Assembly: GCF_026109735.1 (NCBI RefSeq)
Contig: NZ_CP069620.1
Location: forward strand, 2,666,001 to 2,730,000
Direction: 5' to 3'
Source: Salinimicrobium tongyeongense
Lineage (GTDB): Bacteria > Bacteroidota > Bacteroidia > Flavobacteriales > Flavobacteriaceae
Length of the DNA stretch: 64,000 nt
Of the stretch, positions 51,000 to 59,734 are shown one piece after another. The translations under genes were made by a program, and so were the position numbers. The notes below the pieces were generated by a model. That model did not search any database. It worked only from the letters and a program-made list of their open reading frames with translations, and had not been told where the DNA came from. Numbering within the stretch: position 1 is the first letter of the stretch; each line of letters starts with the position of its first letter.

Positions 51000-51728
51000 T
51001 TACTCTTTATTCCTTACATAAATGAGTTTATATTTTCCACGGCCCTGGTTTTCCCTAGATTCAATTTCAAATTTGGCTATGGAACTTATCATTGGGGTTA
51101 ACTTTTGAAATCCGTAGTTACGGGAGTCAAAATTAGGTTGCTTCTTTTGCAGCAGGCTTCCTACATCTCCCAGGAAAGCCCAGCCGTCATCATCGGCAAC
51201 ATCAGAGATCGTAGACGCGATTAATTTGATGACCTTATTGGTGATCTTGTCATAATCACTCTTCTTAGTCTCTTTCTCCTTACTCGATTCCTTCGTCTGG
51301 TTTTTCAGGATTTCAATATAAATAAACCGGTCGCAGGCAACGATAAAAGGATCGGGGGTCTTTTTCTCTCCAATGCCAATCACGTTCATTCCGGCTTCTC
51401 TAAGGCGGGTGGCGAGTCTTGTGAAATCGCTGTCACTGGAAACCAGGCAAAATCCGTCGACCTTTTGTGAATACAGGATATCCATGGCATCTATGATCAT
51501 GGCAGAATCGGTCGCATTTTTGCCCTGGGTGTAGCCGTATTGCTGTATGGGTGTAACGGCATTTTCGAGCAGTACATTCTTCCATTTTGCCAGGTGTGGC
51601 TTGGTCCAGTCGCCGTAGATCCTTTTTATAGTAGGGTTGCCGTACTTGGCAATCTCTTCCATCATTTCTTTTACATAGGCCGAAGGAATATTGTCACCGT
51701 CTATTAATACCGCTAATCTTGTATCCAT
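51000..51728 (-). CDS. NYN-domain protein (LabA/DUF88 type) with C-terminal LOTUS-like domain
   Basis: A 242-residue protein. The NYN/PIN-like nuclease part spans residues 1 to about 145: RLAVLIDGDNIPSA, RIYGDWTK, QYGYTQGKNATDSAMIIDAMDILYSQ and GFCLVSSDSDFTRLATRLREAG, with the aspartates of the metal site. The C-terminal part after a lysine-rich linker (LGDVGSLLQKKQPNFDSRNYGFQKLTPMISS) is an OST-HTH/LOTUS-type domain. It may cleave or bind RNA. The start is the ATG at 51726-51728; an earlier ATG-less extension is unlikely. Confidence 0.9.
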   Translation of the reverse strand: MDTRLAVLIDGDNIPSAYVKEMMEEIAKYGNPTIKRIYGDWTKPHLAKWKNVLLENAVTPIQQYGYTQGKNATDSAMIIDAMDILYSQKVDGFCLVSSDSDFTRLATRLREAGMNVIGIGEKKTPDPFIVACDRFIYIEILKNQTKESSKEKETKKSDYDKITNKVIKLIASTISDVADDDGWAFLGDVGSLLQKKQPNFDSRNYGFQKLTPMISSIAKFEIESRENQGRGKYKLIYVRNKE

Positions 51729-51864
51729 TAAAAATTTAAATTTCCTGATTATCCCATAAAGATAGGGAAATGATGCCGACACAAATGAGAAGCAGCGGGG
51801 ATTAAGTTTTTTTTAGGAAGACCGGTCAGACTGAAGAGGAAAATAGCTGCCAAAAATGGCATTT

Positions 51865-52752
51865 TTAAGAATGCTCTGTGTCGTGAGGTTCTATGTGGAT
51901 CAGGATATCGGCTAGTTCCGGGATCTCCCTTTGCAGCCTGTCTTTTAAATTATGGGCAATTTCGTGACCTTCGTTGACCGTAAGTTCACCGTCTACAATA
52001 ACATGCAGGTCTACATGATAAGTCATTCCGGTTTTGCGTACAAAGCATTTTTCAGTTTCAATCACGCCTTTTTCCTTTTTTGAGACCTCGCGAATTTCAT
52101 CCACCAGGTCGTCATAAAGGTGTTCATCCATAATTTCACCAAGGGCTGGTCTTAAAATAAGGTAAGCGTTGTAGAGTATAAAGCCCGAAGCAAAAAGTGC
52201 CGCCCAGTCATCGGCTGTTTCGTATCCTTTTCCCATAAAGAGGGCAATGGCAATACCAATAAAAGCCATGAGGGAGGTGATGGCGTCGCTGCGATGGTGC
52301 CAGGCATCGGCCTTGAGCGAGCTGCTGTTGGTCTCTTCCCCTTTTTTATTGATAAACCTGTAAAAGATCTCTTTGGTAAGTATAATTGCCGTTAACACTA
52401 CCAGCGTGTAGGGTTTGGGCACTTTATGAGGAGTTTGAATGTTCTCAATGCTCTCCATCACAATTACGGTAGCCGAAACTACTAAAAACCCTACCACGGC
52501 AAAGGTGATAAGCGGCTCCACCCGTCCATGCCCGTAGGGGTGGTTCTCATCGGCCGGCCGGGCCGAATATTTTAATCCAAAAAGTACCAGCAGGCTCGAA
52601 AACACATCGGTGGTAGATTCTATGGCATCGGCAATAAGGGCGTACGAATTCCCAAAAACACCGGTGATGCCTTTGATGATGGCCAGCGCGGCATTGCCGG
52701 CAATGCTGTAGTAAGAGGCTTTTATGGCCTGCCGGTGGGAATCGGTATTCAT
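51865..52752 (-). CDS. cation diffusion facilitator transporter
   Basis: A 295-residue, six-span exporter of divalent metals (Zn, Fe, Co type). Seen: ADAIESTTDVFSSLLVLFGLKYS (metal site in TM2), YGHGRVEPL, KADAWHHRSDAITSL (TM5 site), and a cytoplasmic C-terminal domain TYHVDLHVIVDGELTVNEGHEIAHNLKDRLQREI. The metal is not predictable. A copy of AAAAATGGCATTTTT (51852-51866) overlaps its stop codon. Confidence 0.92.
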   Translation of the reverse strand: MNTDSHRQAIKASYYSIAGNAALAIIKGITGVFGNSYALIADAIESTTDVFSSLLVLFGLKYSARPADENHPYGHGRVEPLITFAVVGFLVVSATVIVMESIENIQTPHKVPKPYTLVVLTAIILTKEIFYRFINKKGEETNSSSLKADAWHHRSDAITSLMAFIGIAIALFMGKGYETADDWAALFASGFILYNAYLILRPALGEIMDEHLYDDLVDEIREVSKKEKGVIETEKCFVRKTGMTYHVDLHVIVDGELTVNEGHEIAHNLKDRLQREIPELADILIHIEPHDTEHS

Positions 52753-52995
52753 AATTTTTTGAAACTAAAGAGGCTTCCTTAAAAGCTCTAATGCTATCTT
52801 TCTAAATTATTTCTGAATCTTTTTGCTTCTGAAAATCAGTTTGTAAGATCCTGAAAAATACCTTCAGAATGACATTTTTGACAACTTTTAAGACAGCCTC
52901 GTTTCTGTCTTCCTAAATATTCAGGAGCGATATAAATTTAAAGGATTCTAAAATTACTTCAGAATATATATGCTAACTGCGGGAGTGCCTCTTAT

Positions 52996-53724
52996 TTACG
53001 CCTCCTCTTCAGTTGTTTCTTCCATGGTGTGGTACACGTGCTGTACATCATCATCTTCTTCCAGCTTTTCAAGAAGTTTCTCCACATCGGCGGCTTCTTC
53101 GGGAGATAGCGGTTTTGTTACCTGCGGAATATACTCAAAGCCGGAGGAGATGATCTCGATATCCCTGCTTTCGAGTTCCTTCTGAAGGGCTCCAAATGCT
53201 TCAAAAGGCGCATAGATGATGATTCCGTCTTCATCTTCAAAAACTTCTTCGGCACCAAAATCTATCAGTTCCAGTTCAAGTTCTTCGGCATCAAGGTTAT
53301 CTTTGTCGATGCGGAAATTACAGGTATGGTCAAACATGAATTCTACCGAGCCCGAAGTTCCCAGGTTCCCGTCGCATTTATTGAAGTACGAACGCACATT
53401 GGCAACCGTGCGGTTATTATTGTCTGTAGCAGTTTCTACCAGCACGGCAATACCGTGTGGCGCATAACCTTCAAAAAGTACGATTTTGTAGTCGCCCTGG
53501 CTTTTATCGGAAGCGCGTTTTATGGCCCGCTCAATATTGTCTTTGGGCATGTTAACACTCTTGGCATTCTGGATCACCGCCCGCAACCTGGAGTTGGTAT
53601 CGGGATCGGGGCCACCTTCTTTTACAGCCATTACTATGTCTTTCCCAATGCGGGTGAAAGCCTTGGCCATAGCAGACCACCGCTTCATTTTACGCGCTTT
53701 CCTGAATTCAAATGCTCTTCCCAT
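52996..53724 (-). CDS. YebC/PmpR family regulator
   Basis: A 242-residue YebC-family protein: MGRAFEFRKARKMKRWSAMAKAFTRIGKDI, the central SVNMPKDNIERAIKRAS and GYAPHGIAVLVE, and LEDDDDVQHVYHTME at the C-terminus. YebC proteins bind DNA or help translation of proline stretches; the exact role in Bacteroidota is not settled. Likely followed by the pterin dehydratase as a separate unit. Confidence 0.93.
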   Translation of the reverse strand: MGRAFEFRKARKMKRWSAMAKAFTRIGKDIVMAVKEGGPDPDTNSRLRAVIQNAKSVNMPKDNIERAIKRASDKSQGDYKIVLFEGYAPHGIAVLVETATDNNNRTVANVRSYFNKCDGNLGTSGSVEFMFDHTCNFRIDKDNLDAEELELELIDFGAEEVFEDEDGIIIYAPFEAFGALQKELESRDIEIISSGFEYIPQVTKPLSPEEAADVEKLLEKLEEDDDVQHVYHTMEETTEEEA

Positions 53725-53781
53725 TTTAATCTATTAATTGAGGGGTAAAAATAGGAAAAAACATCAAGCTCCTAAAAAAGA

Positions 53782-54072
53782 TTATTCGCCTGTACCTATA
53801 ATATCTTCAATGCTTCGGGCGAGTTTAAAATCTTTCTGGGTCACACCGCCGGCATCGTGTGTAGAGAGCGAAATTTGAAGTTCGTTGTAGACGTTCGTCC
53901 AGTTGGGGTGATGCTGCTGGGCTTCGGCTTCAAAAGCAATCCTAACCATCACCGAGAATGCTTCTTTAAAGTTCTCGAACTGAAAGCTGGTGTGAATGGC
54001 ATCATCTTTATACTCCCAGCCTTCCAGCTCTTCAAGCTTTGATCTGATCTCATTGTCATCTAAAATCTGCAT
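53782..54072 (-). CDS. phhB: 4a-hydroxytetrahydrobiopterin dehydratase
   Basis: A 96-residue pterin-4-alpha-carbinolamine dehydratase (PCD/DCoH). The family motif EAQQHHPNWTNVYNELQISLSTHDAGGVTQKDFKLA has the catalytic histidines. It recycles the oxidised pterin cofactor of aromatic amino acid hydroxylases or works in molybdopterin chemistry. No hydroxylase gene is adjacent. Confidence 0.93.
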   Translation of the reverse strand: MQILDDNEIRSKLEELEGWEYKDDAIHTSFQFENFKEAFSVMVRIAFEAEAQQHHPNWTNVYNELQISLSTHDAGGVTQKDFKLARSIEDIIGTGE

Positions 54073-54146
54073 AATTCCTGAATTTTAATTGTTTAAAGTT
54101 AAACAAGCTCGGCGCGCAGAAAGATGAATTAGTAGAATATTAACAG

Positions 54147-54965
54147 CTAGGAAACCAAAGTACTGGCCACCACTTCCTGGATCGAGATCTGCAGGTTCTT
54201 TGGCAGCAGGTTGTCTTTGGGGATTACGGCAAGAAACCGGTCAAAGTTTGAATCGTAGACGTTTTTAAGCAAAGGCTTTTTTTCTCCCAGGGTTTCACAG
54301 ATCTCGGCCACAAGGTCGTTGTGGTGAATAAGGTCGTTGCTGCCTAAATGGAACACCCCCTGTTTGTTCCGGTTTATGATGTAGTGCAGCTGCTGGGTCA
54401 CTTTTGTATCAAAAGTGGCGTTTACCACCACGTTTGAGAAAACTTCAATGGCTTCGTGCTCCTGCAGCTGCCTTTTTATCTCGGCAATACGTGGCGAACT
54501 GGCTCCAAAGACCATAGGCAAACGCGCAATGACATATTTGTGGTTTGGCAGTCGCAGGAGCGCATTTTCGATCTTAATTTTAAACCTTCCGTAGACACTT
54601 TGAGACAGGGTTTTGTCGTATTCGTAAGACGGGTAATTGGTGAAAGCATCAAAGACATTGGCCGAAGACAGAAAAATAAGCTTTGAATTCTTGTTGTTCA
54701 GCAGGTAGTCTATGATCTCAAAGTGGGTGTGTACCTGGGCCAGAAAGTTTCCGCGCAGGGCAGAGACTATAACATTTGGACGCAGGTTTTCCAGGAGAAT
54801 GCCTATACTTTCCCGCTCCAGGTCAAACTGGTGGAACTTCTGGTTCTTTTCAAAAAACGCATTTTCGGTACGGTAGGTGGCGTGCGTATCAAAATAGGGG
54901 TAAAGCTCTTTATAAAGGGCATTCCCTATAAAGCCGCTTCCCCCTAAGATCAAAATTTTCTTCAA
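54147..54965 (-). CDS. NAD-dependent epimerase / SDR sugar-nucleotide type
   Basis: A 272-residue extended SDR. ILILGGSGFIGNALYKELYPY is the nucleotide-binding motif, and SSANVFDAF, SVYGRFKIKIE (YxxxK catalytic pair) and VIARLPMVFGASSP follow. It belongs to the group near dTDP-4-dehydrorhamnose reductase (RmlD), but the substrate is unknown. It starts 3 bp after the gcvT stop, so it is in the gcvT operon. Confidence 0.85.
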   Translation of the reverse strand: MKKILILGGSGFIGNALYKELYPYFDTHATYRTENAFFEKNQKFHQFDLERESIGILLENLRPNVIVSALRGNFLAQVHTHFEIIDYLLNNKNSKLIFLSSANVFDAFTNYPSYEYDKTLSQSVYGRFKIKIENALLRLPNHKYVIARLPMVFGASSPRIAEIKRQLQEHEAIEVFSNVVVNATFDTKVTQQLHYIINRNKQGVFHLGSNDLIHHNDLVAEICETLGEKKPLLKNVYDSNFDRFLAVIPKDNLLPKNLQISIQEVVASTLVS

Positions 54966-54968
54966 AAA

Positions 54969-56051
54969 CTATCCTTTATAAAATGGCATTTTTACCACTG
55001 TGGCAGGAAGAGCTTTTTTGCGAATCTGAATATTAATTTTACTTCCCGGCGTGGCATACTCGGTGGGAACATATCCCATTCCAATTCCCTTTTCAAGAGA
55101 CGGCGACATGGTTCCGGAAGTTACATTGCCAATAACCTTGCCACTCTCATCTACAATCTCGTAACCCTGGCGCGGAATTCCGCGTTCATTAAGCTCAAAG
55201 CCCACCAGTTTACGCGTTGGCCCATTCTCTTTTTGTTCCTTAAGGGCTTCAGAGTTAACAAAGTTTTTGGTGAATTTGGTGATCCAGCCCAACCCGGCTT
55301 CAATTGGGGAGGTAGTATCATCAATGTCATTTCCGTAGAGACAAAAGCCCATTTCGAGGCGCAGAGTATCTCTGGCAGCAAGGCCTATGGGTTTAATCCC
55401 GTAACCGGCTCCTGCTTCAAAAACGCGGTCCCAAACGCGCTGGGCATCATCGTTTTTTACATATATCTCGAAACCGCCACTGCCGGTATAGCCGGTGGCC
55501 GAGATGATCACATTTTCGGCTCCTGCAAAAGCTGCCACCTGAAACGTGTAGAATTTTATTGCTGAAAGATCTACATTGGTGAGAGACTGCATGGCTTCGG
55601 CGGCTTTTGGCCCCTGTATGGCGAGCAGTGAATACTCATCTGAAAGATCGCGCATGGTAGCGTCCATCGTGTTGTGCTGGGAAATCCAGTTCCAGTCTTT
55701 TTCGATATTGGAAGCATTAACCACAAGAAGGTATTTCTCTTCGTTAAAGCGATAAATAATAAGATCGTCTACAATTCCGCCATCGGAATTGGGCATGCAG
55801 CTGTACTGGGCCTTGCCGTCGGTAAGTTTTGCAGCGTCGTTAGACCCAATTTTCTGGATCAAGGCCAGGGCGTTCTCTCCCGTGATAAGGAACTCGCCCA
55901 TGTGCGAAACGTCAAATACACCTACCGCTTTTCTCACGGTCTCGTGTTCAATATTTACACCTTCATAGGAAACAGGCATGTTGTAGCCCGCAAAGGGAAC
56001 CATTTTGGCTCCAAGTTCTATATGAGTAGAGGTAAGTGCTGTATTCTTCAT
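54969..56051 (-). CDS. gcvT: aminomethyltransferase, glycine cleavage system T protein
   Basis: A 360-residue T-protein that transfers the aminomethyl group of glycine to tetrahydrofolate. Seen: [86 protein letters not shown] and [30 protein letters not shown] box (56069-56076, minus) lies 18 bp upstream of its ATG. No other gcv genes are near; in Bacteroidota these are often dispersed. Confidence 0.95.
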   Translation of the reverse strand: MKNTALTSTHIELGAKMVPFAGYNMPVSYEGVNIEHETVRKAVGVFDVSHMGEFLITGENALALIQKIGSNDAAKLTDGKAQYSCMPNSDGGIVDDLIIYRFNEEKYLLVVNASNIEKDWNWISQHNTMDATMRDLSDEYSLLAIQGPKAAEAMQSLTNVDLSAIKFYTFQVAAFAGAENVIISATGYTGSGGFEIYVKNDDAQRVWDRVFEAGAGYGIKPIGLAARDTLRLEMGFCLYGNDIDDTTSPIEAGLGWITKFTKNFVNSEALKEQKENGPTRKLVGFELNERGIPRQGYEIVDESGKVIGNVTSGTMSPSLEKGIGMGYVPTEYATPGSKINIQIRKKALPATVVKMPFYKG

Positions 56052-56068
56052 TTAAAATTTATTTTCCG

Positions 56069-56076
56069 CAAATTTA
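56069..56076 (-). promoter_or_regulatory. -7 box of gcvT
   Basis: TAAATTTG on the minus strand, 17 bp upstream of the gcvT ATG (56049-56051). No clear -33 TTG. Confidence 0.4.
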
Positions 56077-56159
56077 TTAAATTCAGTAAGGATAGGGCGG
56101 TTAATGCGGAAATTTTCAATAGAAATAGATAAGGCAAAGGCTGGGGCCAAAGGAAATTT

Positions 56160-56167
56160 TATATTTG
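56160..56167 (+). promoter_or_regulatory. -7 box of the nnrD/E gene
   Basis: TATATTTG 25 bp upstream of the ATG at 56193, exactly the consensus TAnnTTTG. Confidence 0.45.
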
Positions 56168-56192
56168 TGTAACTTTTTCAAAAAAGCAATTC

Positions 56193-57722
56193 ATGAAGAT
56201 CCTTAGTGCCAAACAAATAAAGCAGGCCGATAAACTGACTATTGAAAAGCAGGGGATTTCTTCCACCGAATTAATGGAAAGAGCCGCCACGCTTGTCTTT
56301 GACGAGATCCATAAACGCCTGCAGGCTGCGCCAATTCCCGTTAAAATTTTCTGCGGAATTGGGAACAATGGAGGGGACGGGCTTGTGGTGGGGCGGCAGT
56401 TGATAGAAGCGGGCTACGATGTCACTATATATATTGTAAACTACAGCGATCAACGCTCGCCGGATTTTCTCGTGAATTACGATCGGGTAAAAAACCTCTC
56501 GAAAAACTGGCCTGTTCTTCTCAAAGCTGATGACGACCTTCCCCAAATAAAATACGGCGATTTTGTTGTCGATGCCATCTTTGGGGTGGGCTTGAATCGG
56601 CCGCTGCCAGGCTGGGTCGCAGGGCTGGTAAAGCACATTAATGCTTCGGGGGCTTTTATGCTGGCCATAGATATGCCCTCGGGCCTTATGGCCGATGCCG
56701 CGGTAGAAAATATGGAATCGGTCATTAGGGCCAGTTACACAATTAGCTTTCAGGTGCCAAAAATGGCATTTTACCTGCCCGGTACAGCGCCTTTTGTTGG
56801 CGACCTTCAAATTCTGGATATAGGCCTTGATCCCGAATTTATAAAAGATGCCCCCGCAGCAGCCGAATTGATTGGGAAAGCCGAAGCACGTGCCCTTTAC
56901 AAGCCACGCCAAAGGTTCACCCACAAAGGGACATATGGCCATGCGCTTATTATTGGCGGAAGTTATGGTAAAATTGGCAGTGTTTGCCTCACGGCCACCG
57001 CCGCACTGCGTGCAGGTGCAGGCCTGGTCACTGTATATGCGCCAAAATGCGGCTATGATATCCTGCAAACCGCACTTCCTGAAGCCATGGTGATCACCGA
57101 TCTGCATAACGAGATCCTCACCAACATCGAATTTGACCTTGATCCCGATGTGATAGCATTTGGTGTGGGAGTGGGCACAAAAGAAGAAACTGTTGAAGCT
57201 TTTGAACAACTACTGAAGAAGTACAAAAAGCCGATGGTCATAGATGCCGACGGACTTAATATATTTTCCAAAAATGGCGATTTACTCGAGCTTTTACCCG
57301 AAGGCAGTATCTTAACGCCTCATCCCAAAGAACTGGAAAGACTTATTGGCCCCTGGAAAGATGATTTCGAAAAACTCGATAAAGCCAGGGCTTTCACCAA
57401 AAAACATAAAGTAATCCTGCTTATAAAAGGCACCTATACCTTTACAGTAACTCCAAACGACCTTTTTATCAATACTACCGGCAACCCTGGCATGGCCACT
57501 GCCGGTAGCGGAGATGTGTTGACGGGAGTGCTGAGTGCGCTTGTTGCCCAGGGCTATGAACCTTTGCGCGCTACCATCCTGGGAGTATACCTGCATGGAA
57601 AAGCCGGAGATATCGCCGCCGAAAGATTCAGCTATGAAGGTGTGGTGGCAGGGGATATTGCAAAAAATACAGGAGCTGCAATTTTTGACCTTTTTGAAAC
57701 CCAAAAAACCAACTATTCCTAA
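56193..57722 (+). CDS. nnrD: bifunctional NAD(P)H-hydrate epimerase / ADP-dependent dehydratase
   Basis: A 509-residue fusion that repairs hydrated NAD(P)H. The N-terminal epimerase part (residues about 1-215, YjeF_N) has CGIGNNGGDGLVVGRQL and VDAIFGVGLNRPL. The C-terminal kinase-like dehydratase part (YjeF_C) has HKGTYGHALIIGGSYGKIGSV, VIDADGLNIF, LTPHPKELERL and GNPGMATAGSGDVLTGVLSAL. The stop overlaps the hutH start (TAATG), so both are translated together. Confidence 0.95.
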   Translation: MKILSAKQIKQADKLTIEKQGISSTELMERAATLVFDEIHKRLQAAPIPVKIFCGIGNNGGDGLVVGRQLIEAGYDVTIYIVNYSDQRSPDFLVNYDRVKNLSKNWPVLLKADDDLPQIKYGDFVVDAIFGVGLNRPLPGWVAGLVKHINASGAFMLAIDMPSGLMADAAVENMESVIRASYTISFQVPKMAFYLPGTAPFVGDLQILDIGLDPEFIKDAPAAAELIGKAEARALYKPRQRFTHKGTYGHALIIGGSYGKIGSVCLTATAALRAGAGLVTVYAPKCGYDILQTALPEAMVITDLHNEILTNIEFDLDPDVIAFGVGVGTKEETVEAFEQLLKKYKKPMVIDADGLNIFSKNGDLLELLPEGSILTPHPKELERLIGPWKDDFEKLDKARAFTKKHKVILLIKGTYTFTVTPNDLFINTTGNPGMATAGSGDVLTGVLSALVAQGYEPLRATILGVYLHGKAGDIAAERFSYEGVVAGDIAKNTGAAIFDLFETQKTNYS

Positions 57723-59227
57723 TGAGAGATTGTCATTATATAAGTTCTTCAGTTCTCGATATTGAAGAAATAAGGGAGATCATTGAAAACAAGAAAAGCC
57801 TTGCCCTTAGTGAAGAGGCTGTTTACCAGATTGAGAAAGCCAGGAAGTATCTCGATCAAAAAATGAAAGAGAACAAAAGCCCCATTTACGGGATCAATAC
57901 CGGTTTTGGTTCTTTGTGCAATGTCAAGATCTCTTCAGAAAACCTTACAAAACTTCAGGAGAACCTGGTGATGTCTCACGCCTGCGGAACAGGGGAGAAG
58001 GTATCAAAACCTATCATCAGGTTGATGTTATTGTTGAAAATTCAATCATTAAGCTACGGGCATTCGGGAGTTTCTCTGGAAACCGTGAACAGGCTTATAG
58101 ATTTTTACAATGAAGATGTGCTGCCGGTGGTGTATTCACAGGGATCTTTAGGCGCTTCGGGCGACCTTGCCCCCCTGGCGCACCTCTCGCTTCCGTTGAT
58201 TGGGAAAGGAGAGGTTTATCTCAATGGAGAAATTATTCCTTCCGAAGAAATGCTGAAGAAATTCGGCTGGAAACCCATCACCTTGCAATCTAAAGAGGGC
58301 CTGGCACTGCTTAACGGTACCCAGTTTATGAGTGCGCATGGAGTTTACGCCCTGCTTCAGTCTAACCGGCTTTCAATTTGGGCCGATGTGATAGGAGCCC
58401 TGTCGGTTGATGCGTTTGATTGTAATATTGCCCCTTTTGATGAGCTGGTGCATCTGGTACGGCCACATCGCGGGCAGGTGAAAACCGCCGAAAGGATCAG
58501 GAAGATCCTTGCCGGAAGTGAAATTGCCAAACAGGTAAAGCAAAACGTGCAGGACCCGTACTCCTTCAGGTGTATCCCGCAGGTGCATGGCGCCAGCAAA
58601 GACACGCTCGATTTTGTGTACAAATGCTTTAAGACCGAAATTAATTCGGTTACCGATAACCCAAATATCTTTGCTGATGCCAATAAGATTATTTCGGGAG
58701 GGAATTTTCACGGGCAGCCGTTGGCTTTGTCCTTAGATTACCTGGCTATTGCCATGGCCGAGCTGGGCAGTATTTCAGAAAGAAGGATCTACCAGCTGGT
58801 ATCTGGTTTGCGCGGACCGGCATTTCTGGTTGATGCCCCGGGACTTAACAGCGGATTCATGATTCCGCAGTACACCGCCGCCAGTATTGTGAGCCAGAAC
58901 AAACAACTTTGCAGCCCTGCGAGTGTAGATTCCATTGTGTCGTCTAACGGGCAGGAAGATCACGTGAGCATGGGCGCGAATGCCGCAACAAAAGTGGTGA
59001 AAGTGGTAGATAACGTGAGCACCATCCTGGCAATAGAGCTCTATAATGCCTCGCAGGCACTCTCGTACAGGGGGGCTTATAAGACATCTCCCCTCCTTCA
59101 GAAATTAATTGAAGAATTCAGGAAAGAAGTTCCTTTGGTGAAAGAGGATGTGGTGATGGCACCTTTTGTTCAGAAGGCAAAAAAATTCCTTCAGAATTAC
59201 CCTTTAAGCGATTTTTCTTTTGAATAG
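57722..59227 (+). CDS. hutH: histidine ammonia-lyase
   Basis: A 501-residue lyase that deaminates histidine to urocanate. The MIO-forming triad is in SQGSLGASGDLAPLAHLSLPLIG (Ala-Ser-Gly), and NLVMSHACGTGEKV, YSFRCIPQVHGASKDTLDFV and YTAASIVSQNKQL match HutH (rather than phenylalanine or tyrosine lyases). No hutU/hutI genes are in the window. The start overlaps the nnrD stop; the 3' end overlaps the convergent 133-residue gene by 31 bp. Confidence 0.9.
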   Translation: MRDCHYISSSVLDIEEIREIIENKKSLALSEEAVYQIEKARKYLDQKMKENKSPIYGINTGFGSLCNVKISSENLTKLQENLVMSHACGTGEKVSKPIIRLMLLLKIQSLSYGHSGVSLETVNRLIDFYNEDVLPVVYSQGSLGASGDLAPLAHLSLPLIGKGEVYLNGEIIPSEEMLKKFGWKPITLQSKEGLALLNGTQFMSAHGVYALLQSNRLSIWADVIGALSVDAFDCNIAPFDELVHLVRPHRGQVKTAERIRKILAGSEIAKQVKQNVQDPYSFRCIPQVHGASKDTLDFVYKCFKTEINSVTDNPNIFADANKIISGGNFHGQPLALSLDYLAIAMAELGSISERRIYQLVSGLRGPAFLVDAPGLNSGFMIPQYTAASIVSQNKQLCSPASVDSIVSSNGQEDHVSMGANAATKVVKVVDNVSTILAIELYNASQALSYRGAYKTSPLLQKLIEEFRKEVPLVKEDVVMAPFVQKAKKFLQNYPLSDFSFE

Positions 59228-59598
59228 GTGTTTAATTGCTCTGTCATCCAGGCTTCAGCTTCTTCAAGAGTACTAAAGATCTCGAAGGAATTTTTATCGG
59301 TATAAAATTGCCGTTCTACACGTGCTGTTTGGCGGGTGAGCGCATTTTCGGAAACCACGGCGATTGCTTTTAACTGCGGGTGCTCTGCAGATTCGCGGTA
59401 CACCATGGGGTTTACGGCATAAGAGTGTATCCTGTGCGAAATATAGCCGAAAAAATTGCCCCCAAAGCTGTCTGTGCCAATTTGCAGGATCTTCCTGTTG
59501 GTCTCTACGTCAAGTAAGGCGCCTTCGTTCATTTCATTGATCAGGATCCTGTCATGGACCCAAACCACGCCGCAGTTCAACTCAACTTTTGTTGTCAT
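59197..59598 (-). CDS. hypothetical protein, STAS/SpoIIAA-like pattern
   Basis: A 133-residue protein, MTTKVELNCGVVWVHDRILINEMNEGALLDVETNRKILQIGTDSFG..., ending in EDEAEAWMTEQL-like helix (FEIFSTLEEAEAWMTEQLNTY). The strand/helix order and the final amphipathic helix resemble SpoIIAA-like proteins that occur widely in Bacteroidota; this is a pattern judgement. It overlaps hutH tail to tail by 31 bp. A terminator follows at 59678-59716 on the other side. Confidence 0.6.
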   Translation of the reverse strand: MTTKVELNCGVVWVHDRILINEMNEGALLDVETNRKILQIGTDSFGGNFFGYISHRIHSYAVNPMVYRESAEHPQLKAIAVVSENALTRQTARVERQFYTDKNSFEIFSTLEEAEAWMTEQLNTYSKEKSLKG

Positions 59599-59677
59599 TA
59601 TTTGTTTGGAATAGGTGGTGAAATTATGATTTTTATTTTGAAGTTGATGAAGCGGCTAATGAGATTTGGTAAAAAAA

Positions 59678-59716
59678 AAGAAGGTCTTCAAAAATGGCAT
59701 TTTTGAAGACCTTCTT
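59678..59716. terminator. bidirectional terminator built on AAAAATGGCATTTTT
   Basis: A 19-bp stem around a single G: AAGAAGGTCTTCAAAAATG (59678-59696) and its complement (59698-59716), with A- and T-runs outside. The apex is AAAAATGGCATTTTT at 59690-59704. It lies between the 133-residue gene start and the fumC stop, so it terminates fumC on the minus strand. Confidence 0.85.
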
Positions 59717-59734
59717 TTTTAAGGAGTTAACTTG

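Noticed and set aside
56271-57209. 312-residue reading frame antisense to the NAD(P)H-hydrate repair gene
   Set aside because: It lies wholly inside a gene with clear motifs on the other strand; residues are His/Cys/Lys-rich without any domain, typical of a shadow frame.
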